DNA of 64,000 nucleotides, from positions 1-64,000 of the forward strand of contig CALVJY010000002.1 of the NCBI GenBank assembly GCA_944332455.1, written 5' to 3'. The notes under the pieces are model-generated. The model did not search any database. It was not told the DNA's origin and saw only the letters and a list, made by a program, of their open reading frames with translations. Shown here piece after piece: positions 9,086 through 17,664 of the stretch. Both the position numbers and the translations under genes were made by a program. Position 1 is the stretch's first letter, and each line of letters opens with the position of its first letter. The DNA is from an uncultured Clostridia bacterium (GTDB lineage: Bacteria; Bacillota; Clostridia; Christensenellales; HGM11417).

Positions 9086-9216
9086 AAGTCGCTGAACTTT
9101 TTAACTTTAAAAGTCTGCCTGGCCTTTCAGGGGCAAATCTTTTTGTTATGATACAATGGACTTGTACATTGAGGCAAGTCATTTTTATCCCCTTTCCGAT
9201 CGCCGCAAAAGAGGAG

Positions 9217-9552
9217 TTAATACTGCTTTTTCTCATCTAAGACAAGACGATACAGTTCTTTTGCGGAAAACTCCAGCCCCTGCCCCTCTATGGGGAAAAC
9301 AACAAACTTGTAATCGCCGTAAGCCTCGTTCTTCAGATACCCGCGCAAAAAGGCAAGGTATTTCAAACGGGCACACGGCCTGTCTGCATATTCCGCAAAT
9401 TCCCGGAAGGGATAGACCTCTATCCTCTTGGCCTGTTCATCGACATATACAAAGTAAGAATTTCTCGGGACAGCCCGATGCAGGAAGTATTCAAATCTTT
9501 GCTCATCGGTCGCCTTCACAACGTGTGACAAAGTCTCTTGCGAGATCTTCAT
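9217..9552 (-). CDS. DUF2750-like small protein
   Basis: 111 residues with an excellent AAAGGAGGAGAAC ribosome site. ATDEQRFEYFLHRAV near the start and IEVYPFREFAEYA in the middle recall the DUF2750 pattern (eRyeyF ... WPhpeyAe), which is common among suspected immunity or defence-island proteins. The match is weak and from memory. No membrane segments. It is preceded on its strand by a GC-rich tract (9553-9770) that may be the last of an old toxin gene. Confidence 0.6.
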   Translation of the reverse strand: MKISQETLSHVVKATDEQRFEYFLHRAVPRNSYFVYVDEQAKRIEVYPFREFAEYADRPCARLKYLAFLRGYLKNEAYGDYKFVVFPIEGQGLEFSAKELYRLVLDEKKQY

Positions 9553-9905
9553 GCTTGTTCTCCTCCTTTTTTACGGGACCGATGCGACAGCTCCAGCCCG
9601 ATTTGCGCCCTGATGCAAGGTTTTGAACCGGTCCGCATCATTTATGCCGCAAAGATCGGTCGGCGGCGCAACCTCCGCTCCGTTCAGGCGGATCGCCGCC
9701 AAACGCCGGAACTTGCGGAACAGCGGAATCGGGCGCTGCCCCTGTTTTGATTATACCCGTCTTTATTCAGAATGTCAAGCCCGGGCATTCATAACGGCTT
9801 TAAAAGCCGAATGCGCCCCAAAAGTTCGGCTGACTTTTGGAGCGCACATCTCATCCCGGCGGAAAAGCACTCGGCCATCTTCACATCATGGGGTTTTGTG
9901 GAACC
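9553..9905. other. GC-rich spacer inside the array
   Basis: No convincing gene. About 9560-9770 is much richer in G and C than the genes on both sides and may be a toxin-gene remnant. A hairpin (GCGCCCCAAAAGT / ACTTTTGGAGCGC) lies at about 9810-9845, downstream of the leftward gene at 9906. Confidence 0.4.
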
Positions 9906-10439
9906 TTACACAAATCTCCCGACAACCTCTGTCGTTTTGTCTGCAAATTTTATGCCATGATCTTCCTTGTCCAGGATCTTACGGTCAAAATCAGATCTTG
10001 AAATGTACACCGTGTACAGGTCGGACTCCTGTTTCGTCACGCAGTAAAACTTCTTCATGTGCAAAAGCTCGGCCACGATGGAAAGCAGCAGACGGGACAT
10101 GTCCTGATCGTTCAGTTTTAGGTATCGGACCTCGTCCGCCAGATCATGATCCCGATCCGATTCCCGGATCGCCCGGCTTTGACCGGAACTGCTTAACAGC
10201 TGTGCGTCATACAGGCCTGTCTCTTTCAACTCGTGATGTTCCAAAAAGTCCTTAAAAAACTGTCCATGCCCATCCCGCATCAGTCCGACCGTCAAGCACT
10301 TGTTCCGGACGTCCGGCTCGATCCAAAATGAACGATCCCGATTGGTAGCCTTGAACAACCTTTCGCAATTTGAAATGATATATTCATAGACCGCTTCAAC
10401 CATTTCTTCCCACCGGTAGCGGACAACATAAATCTTCAT
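9906..10439 (-). CDS. Unknown array protein
   Basis: 177 residues. It begins MKIYVVRYRWEEMVEAVYEY, a start shared by small soluble immunity-type proteins but not diagnostic. No recognised domain, signal or membrane segment. AGGG precedes the ATG by about five bases. It ends before the GC-rich spacer and its hairpin, which may terminate the transcript. It follows the gene at 10451 by 11 bases, so the two are probably one transcription unit. Confidence 0.68.
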   Translation of the reverse strand: MKIYVVRYRWEEMVEAVYEYIISNCERLFKATNRDRSFWIEPDVRNKCLTVGLMRDGHGQFFKDFLEHHELKETGLYDAQLLSSSGQSRAIRESDRDHDLADEVRYLKLNDQDMSRLLLSIVAELLHMKKFYCVTKQESDLYTVYISRSDFDRKILDKEDHGIKFADKTTEVVGRFV

Positions 10440-10450
10440 GGTAGCCCTGC

Positions 10451-10954
10451 TTAATATCCGATATATCCCTTATATCTTTGCAAAAATCGGATCACGGACA
10501 GTCTTTGGATATTTTCCACGATTTGCTGATCTTCCTCTCCCCAACGATCGCCCAGATACATCGCGCCATCGGCGTAGTGCCACGGCACGATCTTGGTGTA
10601 GACCTCTTTTCTGGGAATGATATGATATAAATAAATATTGCCGGTAAGCCAAAGCGCAAATTCTTCACTCAGCTTGTACATTTCAACAAAATCTTCGTTC
10701 TCTCTGCATCCTGCCCGGCTTTCCGAAGCTGCTGCCGATATGTCGATATACGCCTGATACAGCGTGGAGGACTTCAACTCATCACTGTCAGGCTCCTCAT
10801 GAAACAATTGCTCCATCAACTTCTTCCAGCCAAACTCTTCCAGCAGTCTTTTTGTCGACCTGAATCCTTTCCCTTCCGAAAGGTCGATCCAAGCTGAACG
10901 GACACAGCGAGCTTGACCTTTCAGCACCCTTTTCCTTACCATAATTTTTTCCAT
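10451..10954 (-). CDS. Unknown array protein
   Basis: 167 residues with a strong GGGAGGGG site before the ATG. Helical, charged N-terminus (WIDLSEGKGFRSTKRLLEEF) and an aromatic C-terminal part (LWLTGNIYLYHIIPRKEVYT). No family recognised. It is in tandem with the gene at 9906-10439. Such short unique genes with individual ribosome sites are typical of orphan immunity arrays, but nothing in the sequence proves the role. Confidence 0.7.
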   Translation of the reverse strand: MEKIMVRKRVLKGQARCVRSAWIDLSEGKGFRSTKRLLEEFGWKKLMEQLFHEEPDSDELKSSTLYQAYIDISAAASESRAGCRENEDFVEMYKLSEEFALWLTGNIYLYHIIPRKEVYTKIVPWHYADGAMYLGDRWGEEDQQIVENIQRLSVIRFLQRYKGYIGY

Positions 10955-11019
10955 GATCCCCTCCCGGATCTACGGCGATAAACCGTTCAAAGCTGCATCT
11001 TTCGGCATCATATTTGATT

Positions 11020-11607
11020 TTATCGCAAGAATTCTTTTATCGTCGGATAGAACAATCTCCCTCTGCGCCTGATGCTTGTCTGTTCCGGCATTGAATCAAA
11101 TCGATTATGTGAGAGAATAAAACGGATCATTTCCTTTTCTGACGCCGCCCGACGGCATTCTTCCGTGCCGTCGAAAGTAAAAACAACGCCGCCTTCATCA
11201 TCCCGAAAGTAGGCAGTCAACTTATTCTTTCTTCCGTCTTTTCGCCAGGCAAAATTTACCGTTCTCGTTAAAGGAAAATCCTGTAAATCGCTGAATTCCA
11301 AAGTCGGGATTTCCCGGCAGCACAGCAGGATCTTGTTCTCTTCCGCATGAAATCCCATGTTTCGATTAAAATGATCGATACAATCCCGATATGCCAACTC
11401 GCCGGTAGCCCCAACCCCTCCTATTTTACTTATGATCGCCCCACAATCACTGTTGATCACACTGACATTTATGGTTGCATGCTTTTCCTTTTGATCAAAT
11501 TCATCTATGCTTTTGATACATTCAGTCAAGGAAACAACCAGGATCAAACCATTTTTTACTATTATTTTGTGTTCACATTCCCTGTCTATACTGAAATCAT
11601 TTATCAT
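11020..11607 (-). CDS. Unknown array protein
   Basis: 195 residues, no recognised domain, no signal peptide. The sequence is beta-rich (HKIIVKNGLILVVSLTEC, GGVVFTFDGTEE). The ribosome site is weak, so an internal start is possible. AT-rich like its neighbours. It is separated from the gene upstream (11650-12024) by 42 bases. Functional assignment is not possible; location suggests immunity. Confidence 0.65.
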   Translation of the reverse strand: MINDFSIDRECEHKIIVKNGLILVVSLTECIKSIDEFDQKEKHATINVSVINSDCGAIISKIGGVGATGELAYRDCIDHFNRNMGFHAEENKILLCCREIPTLEFSDLQDFPLTRTVNFAWRKDGRKNKLTAYFRDDEGGVVFTFDGTEECRRAASEKEMIRFILSHNRFDSMPEQTSIRRRGRLFYPTIKEFLR

Positions 11608-11649
11608 AACACACCAAAGGGCCTTCCTTTTCTTCTTCCCTCCAAGACA

Positions 11650-12024
11650 TCAGTAAACCTGTTTCCATCCTGACAAAGTTTGCAGTTCCGGAAACAGTAC
11701 GAAACTCTCTTTGAACTCCTCTTTTAGATCAATGGGTTTCACCTTGTCAAAAAAGTTCGATTCGTATAAGGATATTACGGCACGTATGATCTCTTTTTTG
11801 CTTACTTCTTTTACCAAAATGATCGTATGATCAATTTGATAGACTTGATTTTTGGCAATGGCCCTTTCAAAGTCTTGCGTTAACGAAAAAATATCATAGA
11901 AGGAGGGATGATAGAACTGATCTTCGATCTGGACCAAAACATCGTTCCTGGAGCCGCCGTCTATGCTGTTTATTTCCATGTATTCGCTGTCATCAGCAAA
12001 AAATATGTGCAATGCCTGATTCAT
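11650..12024 (-). CDS. Unknown array protein
   Basis: 124 residues from ATG at 12024, chosen for the AAGGTG site ten bases upstream; the open frame extends to 12045 without support. Acidic N-terminal half (FFADDSEYMEINSIDGGSRN) and a helical C-terminus. No named family. Size, soluble character and context fit a toxin-immunity protein. It lies 64 bases downstream of the gene at 12089. Confidence 0.66.
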   Translation of the reverse strand: MNQALHIFFADDSEYMEINSIDGGSRNDVLVQIEDQFYHPSFYDIFSLTQDFERAIAKNQVYQIDHTIILVKEVSKKEIIRAVISLYESNFFDKVKPIDLKEEFKESFVLFPELQTLSGWKQVY

Positions 12025-12088
12025 CTCACACCTTCCCGATCCCAATCCCTCTTAAAAAAGGCTGAATGCCCTCCAAAAGCCCGTTCGC

Positions 12089-12514
12089 CTATAATCCGAA
12101 ATGCACGATATACTTTTTCTCTTCTTTAGCAGATTCACATAAGCCGATCAATCGGGACAATTGGGCATGCATCTTTGAAGTGATCTTCACGGCTTTTATG
12201 GCGAAGATCTCCCCATCCTCGCTTTTTACTGTCGATTCAGGAATGATCTTCCAACTGTTGAGTTCTTTCAAATTATTGATAAAGCATTCCAACGAAGTAT
12301 GAGGAATTAAAGTGATACCACCATAATCCAACCCTTCTCCCGGGTTTTTGAAAGAACATTTAAAACTTTTGAATCCTTTCAAGAAAAGGCCGTTGTCCGA
12401 CACCCATTTATCCGGCAGAAGGACGCTCGTCTTGATCATGGAACGATCTGAAAACCACAGCGGTTTATCGACTATTTTTTCATCTTCCAAAATGAAAAAC
12501 TCATGATCCGTCAT
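12089..12514 (-). CDS. Unknown array protein
   Basis: 141 residues from ATG at 12514, immediately after a GGGAGGGAAGAAT ribosome site. The same frame stays open upstream to 12628. That upstream part (VQRELMLKGEDNLDGISPKA) is GC-rich and has a different composition, so it may be the tail of a lost toxin rather than part of this protein. No domain recognised. Confidence 0.68.
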   Translation of the reverse strand: MTDHEFFILEDEKIVDKPLWFSDRSMIKTSVLLPDKWVSDNGLFLKGFKSFKCSFKNPGEGLDYGGITLIPHTSLECFINNLKELNSWKIIPESTVKSEDGEIFAIKAVKITSKMHAQLSRLIGLCESAKEEKKYIVHFGL

Positions 12515-12756
12515 ATTCTTCCCTCCCGATCGATCCCCGGGAAATTTTTCGTGCGCTTTTGGACTGATCCCATCCAAATTGTCTTCCCCTTTCAGCATGA
12601 GTTCACGCTGCACTTCCGTGCTCCGCACGCCTCCCGTCCTGTGCCAGCGCCTGTCTTCGGCCTCGATGCCCGCTTCCGTCTTGTTTCCCTGCCTGCAACC
12701 CCGCGCACAATTTTACGAGCGGCGCCTCTGTTTGTCGCGCCTGTCAGCTTTGGCTT
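12515..12756 (-). pseudogene. Possible toxin-tail remnant (GC-rich)
   Basis: A GC-rich tract between two AT-rich immunity-type genes. On the minus strand one frame reads EDRRWHRTGGVRSTEVQREL and continues in frame into the next gene's start. This is how a toxin C-terminus would be placed relative to its immunity gene, but no toxin family could be recognised. Low confidence. Confidence 0.3.
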
Positions 12757-13050
12757 CTACTGAAATTTTTCCGCCCATTGCCTGAAAACTTCCAAAATTC
12801 TAAACAATTTGTCCGGATCCCCATCCCCTAAGAAGACATTTCCTTCGACTTTGCAGAACATCCAATCATTTTCTTGATTCATCACGTTAATCTCTTCAAA
12901 AGGTTGATCCTCCAATTCGGTCTCGGCAAGGTCAATGGTTATACTCCATCCAGGATTGTCCAGTGTTTCAATTTTGATTTGATAGCAATGCTCCCAATCT
13001 CCATCGCAATTTGACTTGTACCACTCATTTAACCAATTTACGGCATCCAT
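12757..13050 (-). CDS. Imm53-like immunity protein
   Basis: 97 residues from ATG at 13050 (GGGAGGT upstream). WLNEWYKSNCDGDWEHCYQI followed by KIETLDNPGW and IDL is the pattern I recall for Imm53, an immunity family for polymorphic toxins, and the length fits. It is about 60 percent identical to the copy at 14958-15263, and their 5' ends are nearly identical at the DNA level. An Rhs-core fragment lies directly upstream with no toxin domain between. The longer open frame to 13185 runs through that fragment and a terminator and is not the start. Confidence 0.82.
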   Translation of the reverse strand: MDAVNWLNEWYKSNCDGDWEHCYQIKIETLDNPGWSITIDLAETELEDQPFEEINVMNQENDWMFCKVEGNVFLGDGDPDKLFRILEVFRQWAEKFQ

Positions 13051-13075
13051 TTCATATACCTCCCAACAGTCAAGG

Positions 13076-13136
13076 CACCCCGCCAAAATCCGCCCTCGCT
13101 TCCATTGTAACATATTCCCTCGATATTTGCAAGGAT
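13076..13136 (-). pseudogene. Rhs-core boundary fragment, copy a
   Basis: The minus strand encodes CKYRGNMLQWKRGRILAG, a YD-repeat-type segment (GNPxxYxG..LxWxxGRxL). It lies just before the ribosome site of the Imm53-like gene. The same stretch recurs at 15283, 17094 and 19633. Confidence 0.75.
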
Positions 13137-13139
13137 AAA

Positions 13140-13175
13140 AAGAACAGCGCAACCTCAAAAAAATTGCACTGTTCT
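13140..13175 (-). terminator. Terminator after the PGLYLG gene, copy a
   Basis: AACAGTGCAA / TTGCGCTGTT stem separated by T7, followed by a T-rich tail on the minus strand, directly after the stop at 13182. A near-identical copy is at 17153-17190. Confidence 0.6.
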
Positions 13176-13181
13176 TTCTGT

Positions 13182-13514
13182 TCATGATCCATTGCTGCCG
13201 TTTCCGGCATGATCTCTGCCTAAAAAGCTATCCAGTTCCATGAAAAACTGTTTAAACGCCCCTTCATCACCATAAACCTTGATGAGGATTTGCGACCAAT
13301 GCGCCGTTGTTTTCCTCCCTTGATACTTATCTTCTATATATTCCTGAAAACCTTCAAATATATCAAATTCTTCATCGTGGCAGTCCCCAACGTTTTCGGC
13401 GCAGCCGAACGCATAACCATTGATAAAATGGTTTAAGCCGCACATAGTAGGTGTTCCTAAATACAATCCGGGGGTTTTCTCTATCTTCTTTAACAGCTGA
13501 TATAACTTATTCAT
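13182..13514 (-). CDS. PGLYLG-motif immunity-like protein
   Basis: 110 residues with an AGGAG site. MNKLYQLLKKIEKTPGLYLG followed by a GY helix, then a W-centred helix and FKQFFMELDSFLG. The gene at 17198-17524 is a paralogue, identical over the C-terminal half and divergent in the middle. The gene at 16422-16874 shares the looser pattern (GY ... F..Y ... HW..I ... AF..FF.L.D.F). The family is common in immunity arrays in my recollection, but I cannot give its name. Confidence 0.72.
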   Translation of the reverse strand: MNKLYQLLKKIEKTPGLYLGTPTMCGLNHFINGYAFGCAENVGDCHDEEFDIFEGFQEYIEDKYQGRKTTAHWSQILIKVYGDEGAFKQFFMELDSFLGRDHAGNGSNGS

Positions 13515-13725
13515 TTTTTCTCCTGAATTCTGGTCATCTTTTCCCCTCTCTCCAACTCCATAAAAATCATCTGCCCCATTGCGCTTGCAGTCCGCCCCCT
13601 TCGCTCCAAGACTTTGTCGTCATTCCCTGTCCGGCTGTCTTGTCCACACCTTGCTTACCCGCAGATTCGCACCCTGATGCAAAAGACTCGGCAAGGAGAA
13701 CTGCTCTCCCCTGCAAACTTAAATG
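13515..13725. other. GC-richer spacer
   Basis: No gene supported. The minus-strand frame SFASGCESAGKQGVDKTAGQ suggests a decayed coding tail, perhaps of a toxin, but it has stops and no recognisable domain. Confidence 0.3.
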
Positions 13726-14289
13726 CTAAACAGCCACCAAACTCAATCTTACCGGAACAGGCTCCCAATAATCTTCCAAATTGACACCTTGCTCCAACAA
13801 TTTATTCCTTTCTCTGATAAAATCTTCTACCTCTTCATAACGACGAAGAAGCCCGTTTGCGTTCAGCCTGCCTTTTATTTTCTTGTATGACTCAGGGGTG
13901 TCGGGATCTTCTGAAAGCACTTCGACCAGATATGAAACACTGTCTCCAGCCATACAATCATAGCCTAATTCTTCCCTCTCTTCCAGATCTTCATCTGCCA
14001 TACGGGCATCACTGGCAGACATAATTTTCATGACCACGACTTCTATTTTTAAATCTTTACAGTGCGCTACATACTTTTTTAATAATTCAGTATCTCCTAA
14101 AATTTCAACGTATCCGTTTTTTTCAAATTCATGATCGACCTCCCTTGTCAATTCTTTGGAAACAGGGTCCTGCTCTCTCGCCAATGGCCAATTGTGATAA
14201 CTCTGCACCCCTCTGTAAGCGCTATGGTTTATTAACAGATCTTCATTTTCGATCAGATCTTTCACAACATATCCGTTATGATAAAGCAT
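13726..14289 (-). CDS. Unknown immunity-like protein
   Basis: 187 residues from ATG at 14289, chosen because AAGGGGAG lies just upstream. The frame is open to 14424. That upstream part (IDRGHSFGGAVSRVLHLHTG) looks like a His-rich toxin tail rather than part of this protein. The body is acidic (SASDARMADEDLEEREELGY) with a C-terminal helix ending in YWEPVPVRLSL. No family recognised. Coupling of a toxin-like tail to this gene supports an immunity role. Confidence 0.65.
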   Translation of the reverse strand: MLYHNGYVVKDLIENEDLLINHSAYRGVQSYHNWPLAREQDPVSKELTREVDHEFEKNGYVEILGDTELLKKYVAHCKDLKIEVVVMKIMSASDARMADEDLEEREELGYDCMAGDSVSYLVEVLSEDPDTPESYKKIKGRLNANGLLRRYEEVEDFIRERNKLLEQGVNLEDYWEPVPVRLSLVAV

Positions 14290-14424
14290 CTTTCTCCCCT
14301 TTAATGCCGCAATGATTGATATATGCCCATTATGAAATCCGGTATGCAGATGCAAAACTCGACTTACTGCACCCCCAAATGAATGCCCCCTATCGATCCG
14401 AATAGACCAGATTCCTTTCCCCAA
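14290..14424 (-). pseudogene. Possible toxin C-terminal remnant
   Basis: The frame leading into the gene at 13726 reads RIDRGHSFGGAVSRVLHLHT then GFHNGHISIIA. Several histidines with GHSFGG recall C-terminal toxin tips of Rhs proteins. It is too short to assign. Confidence 0.35.
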
Positions 14425-14469
14425 GCCACAAGCGCCTTGGCCTTTGGGCCGAGGGCGAAAAAGCCTTTT

Positions 14470-14961
14470 TTATCGGCTTGATCCCTTTAAAATTTGGCAA
14501 TGGATCCCTGTCGCCGCGATAAATATGCCATAAGGATTCCGGATCTCTTCATCCTGCATTTTAAAAACATATCTTCCATGATAGGCATAAAGCCCTGTCT
14601 TTTCGCGCAGCTCTTCTTTCGAAGATAGGCTTAAAAACGGTTTTTGATTCTCTTCAATGATCCAACTAAAAGGACCCGCCATCATTTGGGGATAACAAAA
14701 GGTTATTTCGATTTTAGGATCCGGACAGATCAAATCATCACAACCTATTAAAATGATGCTTTCCTCATCAATTTTAGTAAAGGCCATTTCTGTCCAAAGA
14801 AATTTAGCCAAATACTCATTGATTTCATCGATCCGCTTTTTGACTGTTTCGACAGGCATTGGTTTTAATTTATCAATACGCTCATTTAATTCCTTTTCAG
14901 CAGCCAAAATCAGATCCTTATTTTCTTTCATGAATTGCTTTAGCTTTTCTTCTTCTCTCAT
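14470..14961 (-). CDS. Unknown array protein
   Basis: 163 residues from ATG at 14961 (GAAGGAGGC upstream). The N-terminal 60 residues are strongly helical and charged, possibly a coiled coil (EEKLKQFMKENKDLILAAEK). The C-terminal part is beta-rich with IEITFCYPQMMAGPFSW. The ATG overlaps the stop of the upstream Imm53-like gene (ATGA), so the pair is translationally coupled. No family recognised. Confidence 0.68.
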   Translation of the reverse strand: MREEEKLKQFMKENKDLILAAEKELNERIDKLKPMPVETVKKRIDEINEYLAKFLWTEMAFTKIDEESIILIGCDDLICPDPKIEITFCYPQMMAGPFSWIIEENQKPFLSLSSKEELREKTGLYAYHGRYVFKMQDEEIRNPYGIFIAATGIHCQILKGSSR

Positions 14962-15263
14962 CTTTTTGCCTCCTTCAAACTTTCTGCCCATTGCCTGAAA
15001 ATTTCCAAAATCTTGATCAATTTATTCGGATCTCCAGAGCTACTAAAGATATTATTCTCTACTCTGCAAAACAGCCAATCATCCTCGCTGTTATTGATCG
15101 CAATTTTCTCAAAAAATTGATTTTCAAGTTCAGTATCATTCAAATCAATTTTGACCCACCATCCGGGATTGTCCAATGTTTCAATTTTGATTTGATAACA
15201 ATGTTCCCAATCTCCATCGCAATTTGACTTGTACCACTCATTTAACCAGTTTATGACATCCAT
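14958..15263 (-). CDS. Imm53-like immunity protein
   Basis: 101 residues from ATG at 15263, with GGGAGGT upstream. It shares the DGDWEHCYQIKIETLDNPGW core with the 12757-13050 gene; the divergence lies in the C-terminal two thirds. An Rhs-core fragment (LQWKRGQILAG) precedes the ribosome site exactly as in the other copy. The toxin domain normally expected between them is absent, so this is an orphan immunity gene. The family name is from memory. Confidence 0.82.
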   Translation of the reverse strand: MDVINWLNEWYKSNCDGDWEHCYQIKIETLDNPGWWVKIDLNDTELENQFFEKIAINNSEDDWLFCRVENNIFSSSGDPNKLIKILEIFRQWAESLKEAKR

Positions 15264-15282
15264 TTCATACACCTCCCAACAG

Positions 15283-15349
15283 CCAAGGCACCCCGCCAAA
15301 ATCTGCCCTCGCTTCCATTGTAGCACATTCCCCCGATATTTGCAAGGAT
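15283..15349 (-). pseudogene. Rhs-core boundary fragment, copy b
   Basis: Nearly identical to copy a at 13076-13136, encoding CKYRGNVLQWKRGQILAG on the minus strand. Together with the shared Imm53 5' end, this gives a ~180-bp direct repeat (about 12960-13136 and 15165-15349). Confidence 0.75.
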
Positions 15350-15417
15350 TTGGTTTTTGTTTTATAGGGAACGCCGCAATCCCTTAATTTGGAATTGCGG
15401 CGCTCCTTCATTCTCTT

Positions 15418-16314
15418 TCAAATTTCATCATCCTTTGATTTGTCATGGAACTTTGCCAGCTCTGCCTTCACCTCATCGGCCAACTGAAATATTTCCTTCC
15501 AGATCGGAGAAGTCCTGACAAATTTTGCCGAAAACTCAACTTCAGACGAAAAAGCAATATCGCTCAGTTTTCTTATCCGTAAACTCTTCTTCATTCCTTT
15601 TTTGGACAATATTTTGTTGCGATAAAGAGTTTTCAGATTTTCTTTTGTCAAAAACACATAATAATACATGAATTCTTCATATATGCCCCCTGTTAAATCA
15701 ACATCTGAAAGCGATAGTAAGGAACTGCCGCAATTTTCAAAAGCAATTTGAATCTTTTCAAGGATGTCAGAAGCCTTTCTTCCCTCCCTCCTTTTTCGGA
15801 TCGGGCCTTTGCTCCTATTTTCATAAAAGATCAACCCTCTTGCCACAAAGGCTTTGTGCGATCTAAGCGAAACCCCAGTGGTCTTTTCTAACGGGAATTC
15901 TTTTCGCATATAATTTTCAAAATCATACCGAAACGAGTCAAACTCTTTGTGTAAGGCTTTAAGCCAAAGTTTGATCCACTCCCCTTCCGAATAATCTCCA
16001 GGTGAAAAAATTTTGTGATTAATTAGCGTCCTATTACCCTTCCTTGTTTTGCTAACACGTATATCTTTTAAAACCCCTATATCTTCCGGCATGTTTTTAT
16101 AATCATCTTTGGTCTCAAATCGATAATCTTCGTGTATATCTTTGAAACAACAATTATATGAATAACAATATTCTCCCGGACGAAATCTTGCGCCAAACCG
16201 ATACACTCTTATCACAACTCTGTCCAGATTCAAAAAGAATTGATTTCCTATTTTCAGAAATCCATATTCCTGAAACAACTTTGCCGTCAGTTTTAAAAAC
16301 TCATCCCTTTCCAT
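15418..16314 (-). CDS. DUF4304-like two-domain immunity protein
   Basis: 298 residues with AGGAGGAATT before the ATG. Residues 1-110 (LTAKLFQEYGFLKIGNQFFL, then the YNCCFKDIHEDY stretch) resemble DUF4304, found in suspected immunity proteins. Residues ~200-298 form a second domain (CGSSLLSLSDVDLTGGIYEE ... SPIWKEIFQLADEVKAELAK). That domain also occurs alone, frameshifted, at 17665-18034. The last ~150 bp of the two loci are almost identical. So this is either a fusion of two modules, or the other copy is a trimmed derivative. Confidence 0.7.
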   Translation of the reverse strand: MERDEFLKLTAKLFQEYGFLKIGNQFFLNLDRVVIRVYRFGARFRPGEYCYSYNCCFKDIHEDYRFETKDDYKNMPEDIGVLKDIRVSKTRKGNRTLINHKIFSPGDYSEGEWIKLWLKALHKEFDSFRYDFENYMRKEFPLEKTTGVSLRSHKAFVARGLIFYENRSKGPIRKRREGRKASDILEKIQIAFENCGSSLLSLSDVDLTGGIYEEFMYYYVFLTKENLKTLYRNKILSKKGMKKSLRIRKLSDIAFSSEVEFSAKFVRTSPIWKEIFQLADEVKAELAKFHDKSKDDEI

Positions 16315-16421
16315 AATTCCTCCTGAATCATTTTCTCATAACCGGGGCTGATCAGCCGGCGATGAAAGCCTCTCTTCGTACGATATTTAAAACCGGGACC
16401 CGGCAACAAAATCCCAGCCGA

Positions 16422-16874
16422 TCATGTTTTGCCCAAATCCTTTCGCAGATCTTCATAAATGTTTATTGTCGTCCGATAATCATTTCCAGGTGTCACCTTT
16501 TCCAGATCCGGATTTAATTGCAACTTGTGATATTTACTTTGCAGAACGTTTTCTTTTTCTCTCATTTCCGGAAAAGCATTCATAAAATTATCTACCAATT
16601 CAAAAAACACATCAAAGGCATTTTCATCGGTATGACTTTCAAACAGAACAACTTCTTTCCAATTATGTCTGTCATTCTTAACTTTAAAATGCTTAAAAAC
16701 ATACTCACTAAACTTGTAAGCATCTGAGAGGAAGTCTTCTGTTCCGGCAAACAGTTCAACCAAACATTTTGAGTATCCGGACATATAGACCATCAGAAGT
16801 CGAAAGGATTTTTTCATAATGTATAAAGGATAGTACTTTTTTACTTCCATTAACATTTCATATCTGGTTTTCAT
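16422..16874 (-). CDS. Immunity-like protein, distant PGLYLG relative
   Basis: 150 residues. YMSGYSKCLVELF, then FSEYVFKHF, HNWKEVVLFESHTDENAFDV and FFELVDNF follow the same order and spacing as the genes at 13182 and 17198 but with a different N-terminus. No strong ribosome site before 16874; a start at the internal MLMEVKKYY is possible. A small soluble protein of the array. Confidence 0.65.
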   Translation of the reverse strand: MKTRYEMLMEVKKYYPLYIMKKSFRLLMVYMSGYSKCLVELFAGTEDFLSDAYKFSEYVFKHFKVKNDRHNWKEVVLFESHTDENAFDVFFELVDNFMNAFPEMREKENVLQSKYHKLQLNPDLEKVTPGNDYRTTINIYEDLRKDLGKT

Positions 16875-17011
16875 CTTACCAATCTCCGAATAATCTCCGA
16901 ATATTTTTTTATTCTAGCTTCAAAATACACTTTATTTTTAGAGGGCTCAGTAAAATCCCTCAGTCAAACATCTGACGGTATACCGGCTCTTAAATCATCG
17001 AATCTTTTACC

Positions 17012-17151
17012 ACTATTGCAGGCCGTGAGGCCCCATCTCCGCATCATTCCGGGCGCATTTCGCCTTCGTCATAGCGGCGGACGTTCCCTCGTACCCCGTC
17101 AGGATCCGTCCTCGCTTCCATTGTAACACATTCCCTCGATATTTGCAAGAA
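17012..17151 (-). pseudogene. Rhs-core boundary fragment, copy c (longer, frameshifted)
   Basis: Encodes CKYRGNVLQWKRGRILTGYE on the minus strand. It continues in another frame with RGNVRRYDEGEMRPE, which corresponds to GNAYRYDGNG of copy d, so a frameshift broke the YD repeat. There is no immunity gene directly downstream; the next is at 16874. Confidence 0.7.
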
Positions 17152-17152
17152 T

Positions 17153-17190
17153 AAAAAAAACAGCGCAACCTCAAAAAAATTGCACTGTTC
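17153..17190 (-). terminator. Terminator after the PGLYLG gene, copy c
   Basis: Same AACAGTGCAA / TTGCGCTGTT stem as at 13140-13175, followed by T8 on the minus strand, eight bases after the stop at 17198. Confidence 0.65.
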
Positions 17191-17197
17191 TTTCTGT

Positions 17198-17524
17198 TCA
17201 TGATCCATTGCTGCCGTTTCCTGCATGATCTCTGCCTAAAAAGCTATCCAGTTCAATAAAAAATTGTTTAAATGCCCCTTCATCACCATAAACCTTGATA
17301 AGAATTTGCGACCAATGCGCCGTTGTTTTCCTCCCTTGATACTTATCCTCTATATATTCCTGAAAACCTTTAAATATTTTATCATCATGATATACTTCAG
17401 AATTTTCTTCACAGCAGAAAATATAACCGCTAAGAAAATAACCTAATCTGAACATAGATGGTCTTCCCAAATATAGTCCGGGCCTCTTCTCTATTTTCTT
17501 TAACAGCTGATATAACTTATTCAT
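17198..17524 (-). CDS. PGLYLG-motif immunity-like protein, second copy
   Basis: 108 residues, GGAGG site before the ATG. MNKLYQLLKKIEKRPGLYLG opens it. The middle (FRLGYFLSGYIFCCEENSEV) differs from the 13182-13514 copy, and from QEYIEDKYQG to the end the two are the same except for one residue. The near-identity runs past the stop into the terminator. This suggests recombination that swaps the central specificity segment while keeping the ends. Confidence 0.72.
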   Translation of the reverse strand: MNKLYQLLKKIEKRPGLYLGRPSMFRLGYFLSGYIFCCEENSEVYHDDKIFKGFQEYIEDKYQGRKTTAHWSQILIKVYGDEGAFKQFFIELDSFLGRDHAGNGSNGS

Positions 17525-17664
17525 TTTTTCCTCCTATATCCTTGTTGTTTTTACAATTCTCTCACCGAGACCATAAAAATCATCTAACCATTGTTGAAGA
17601 GGTAATCCCATTCTATGGATGTTATCGTTTCTTCGTTGGAATTGCGCCAGCCTTTCATCTCTTT

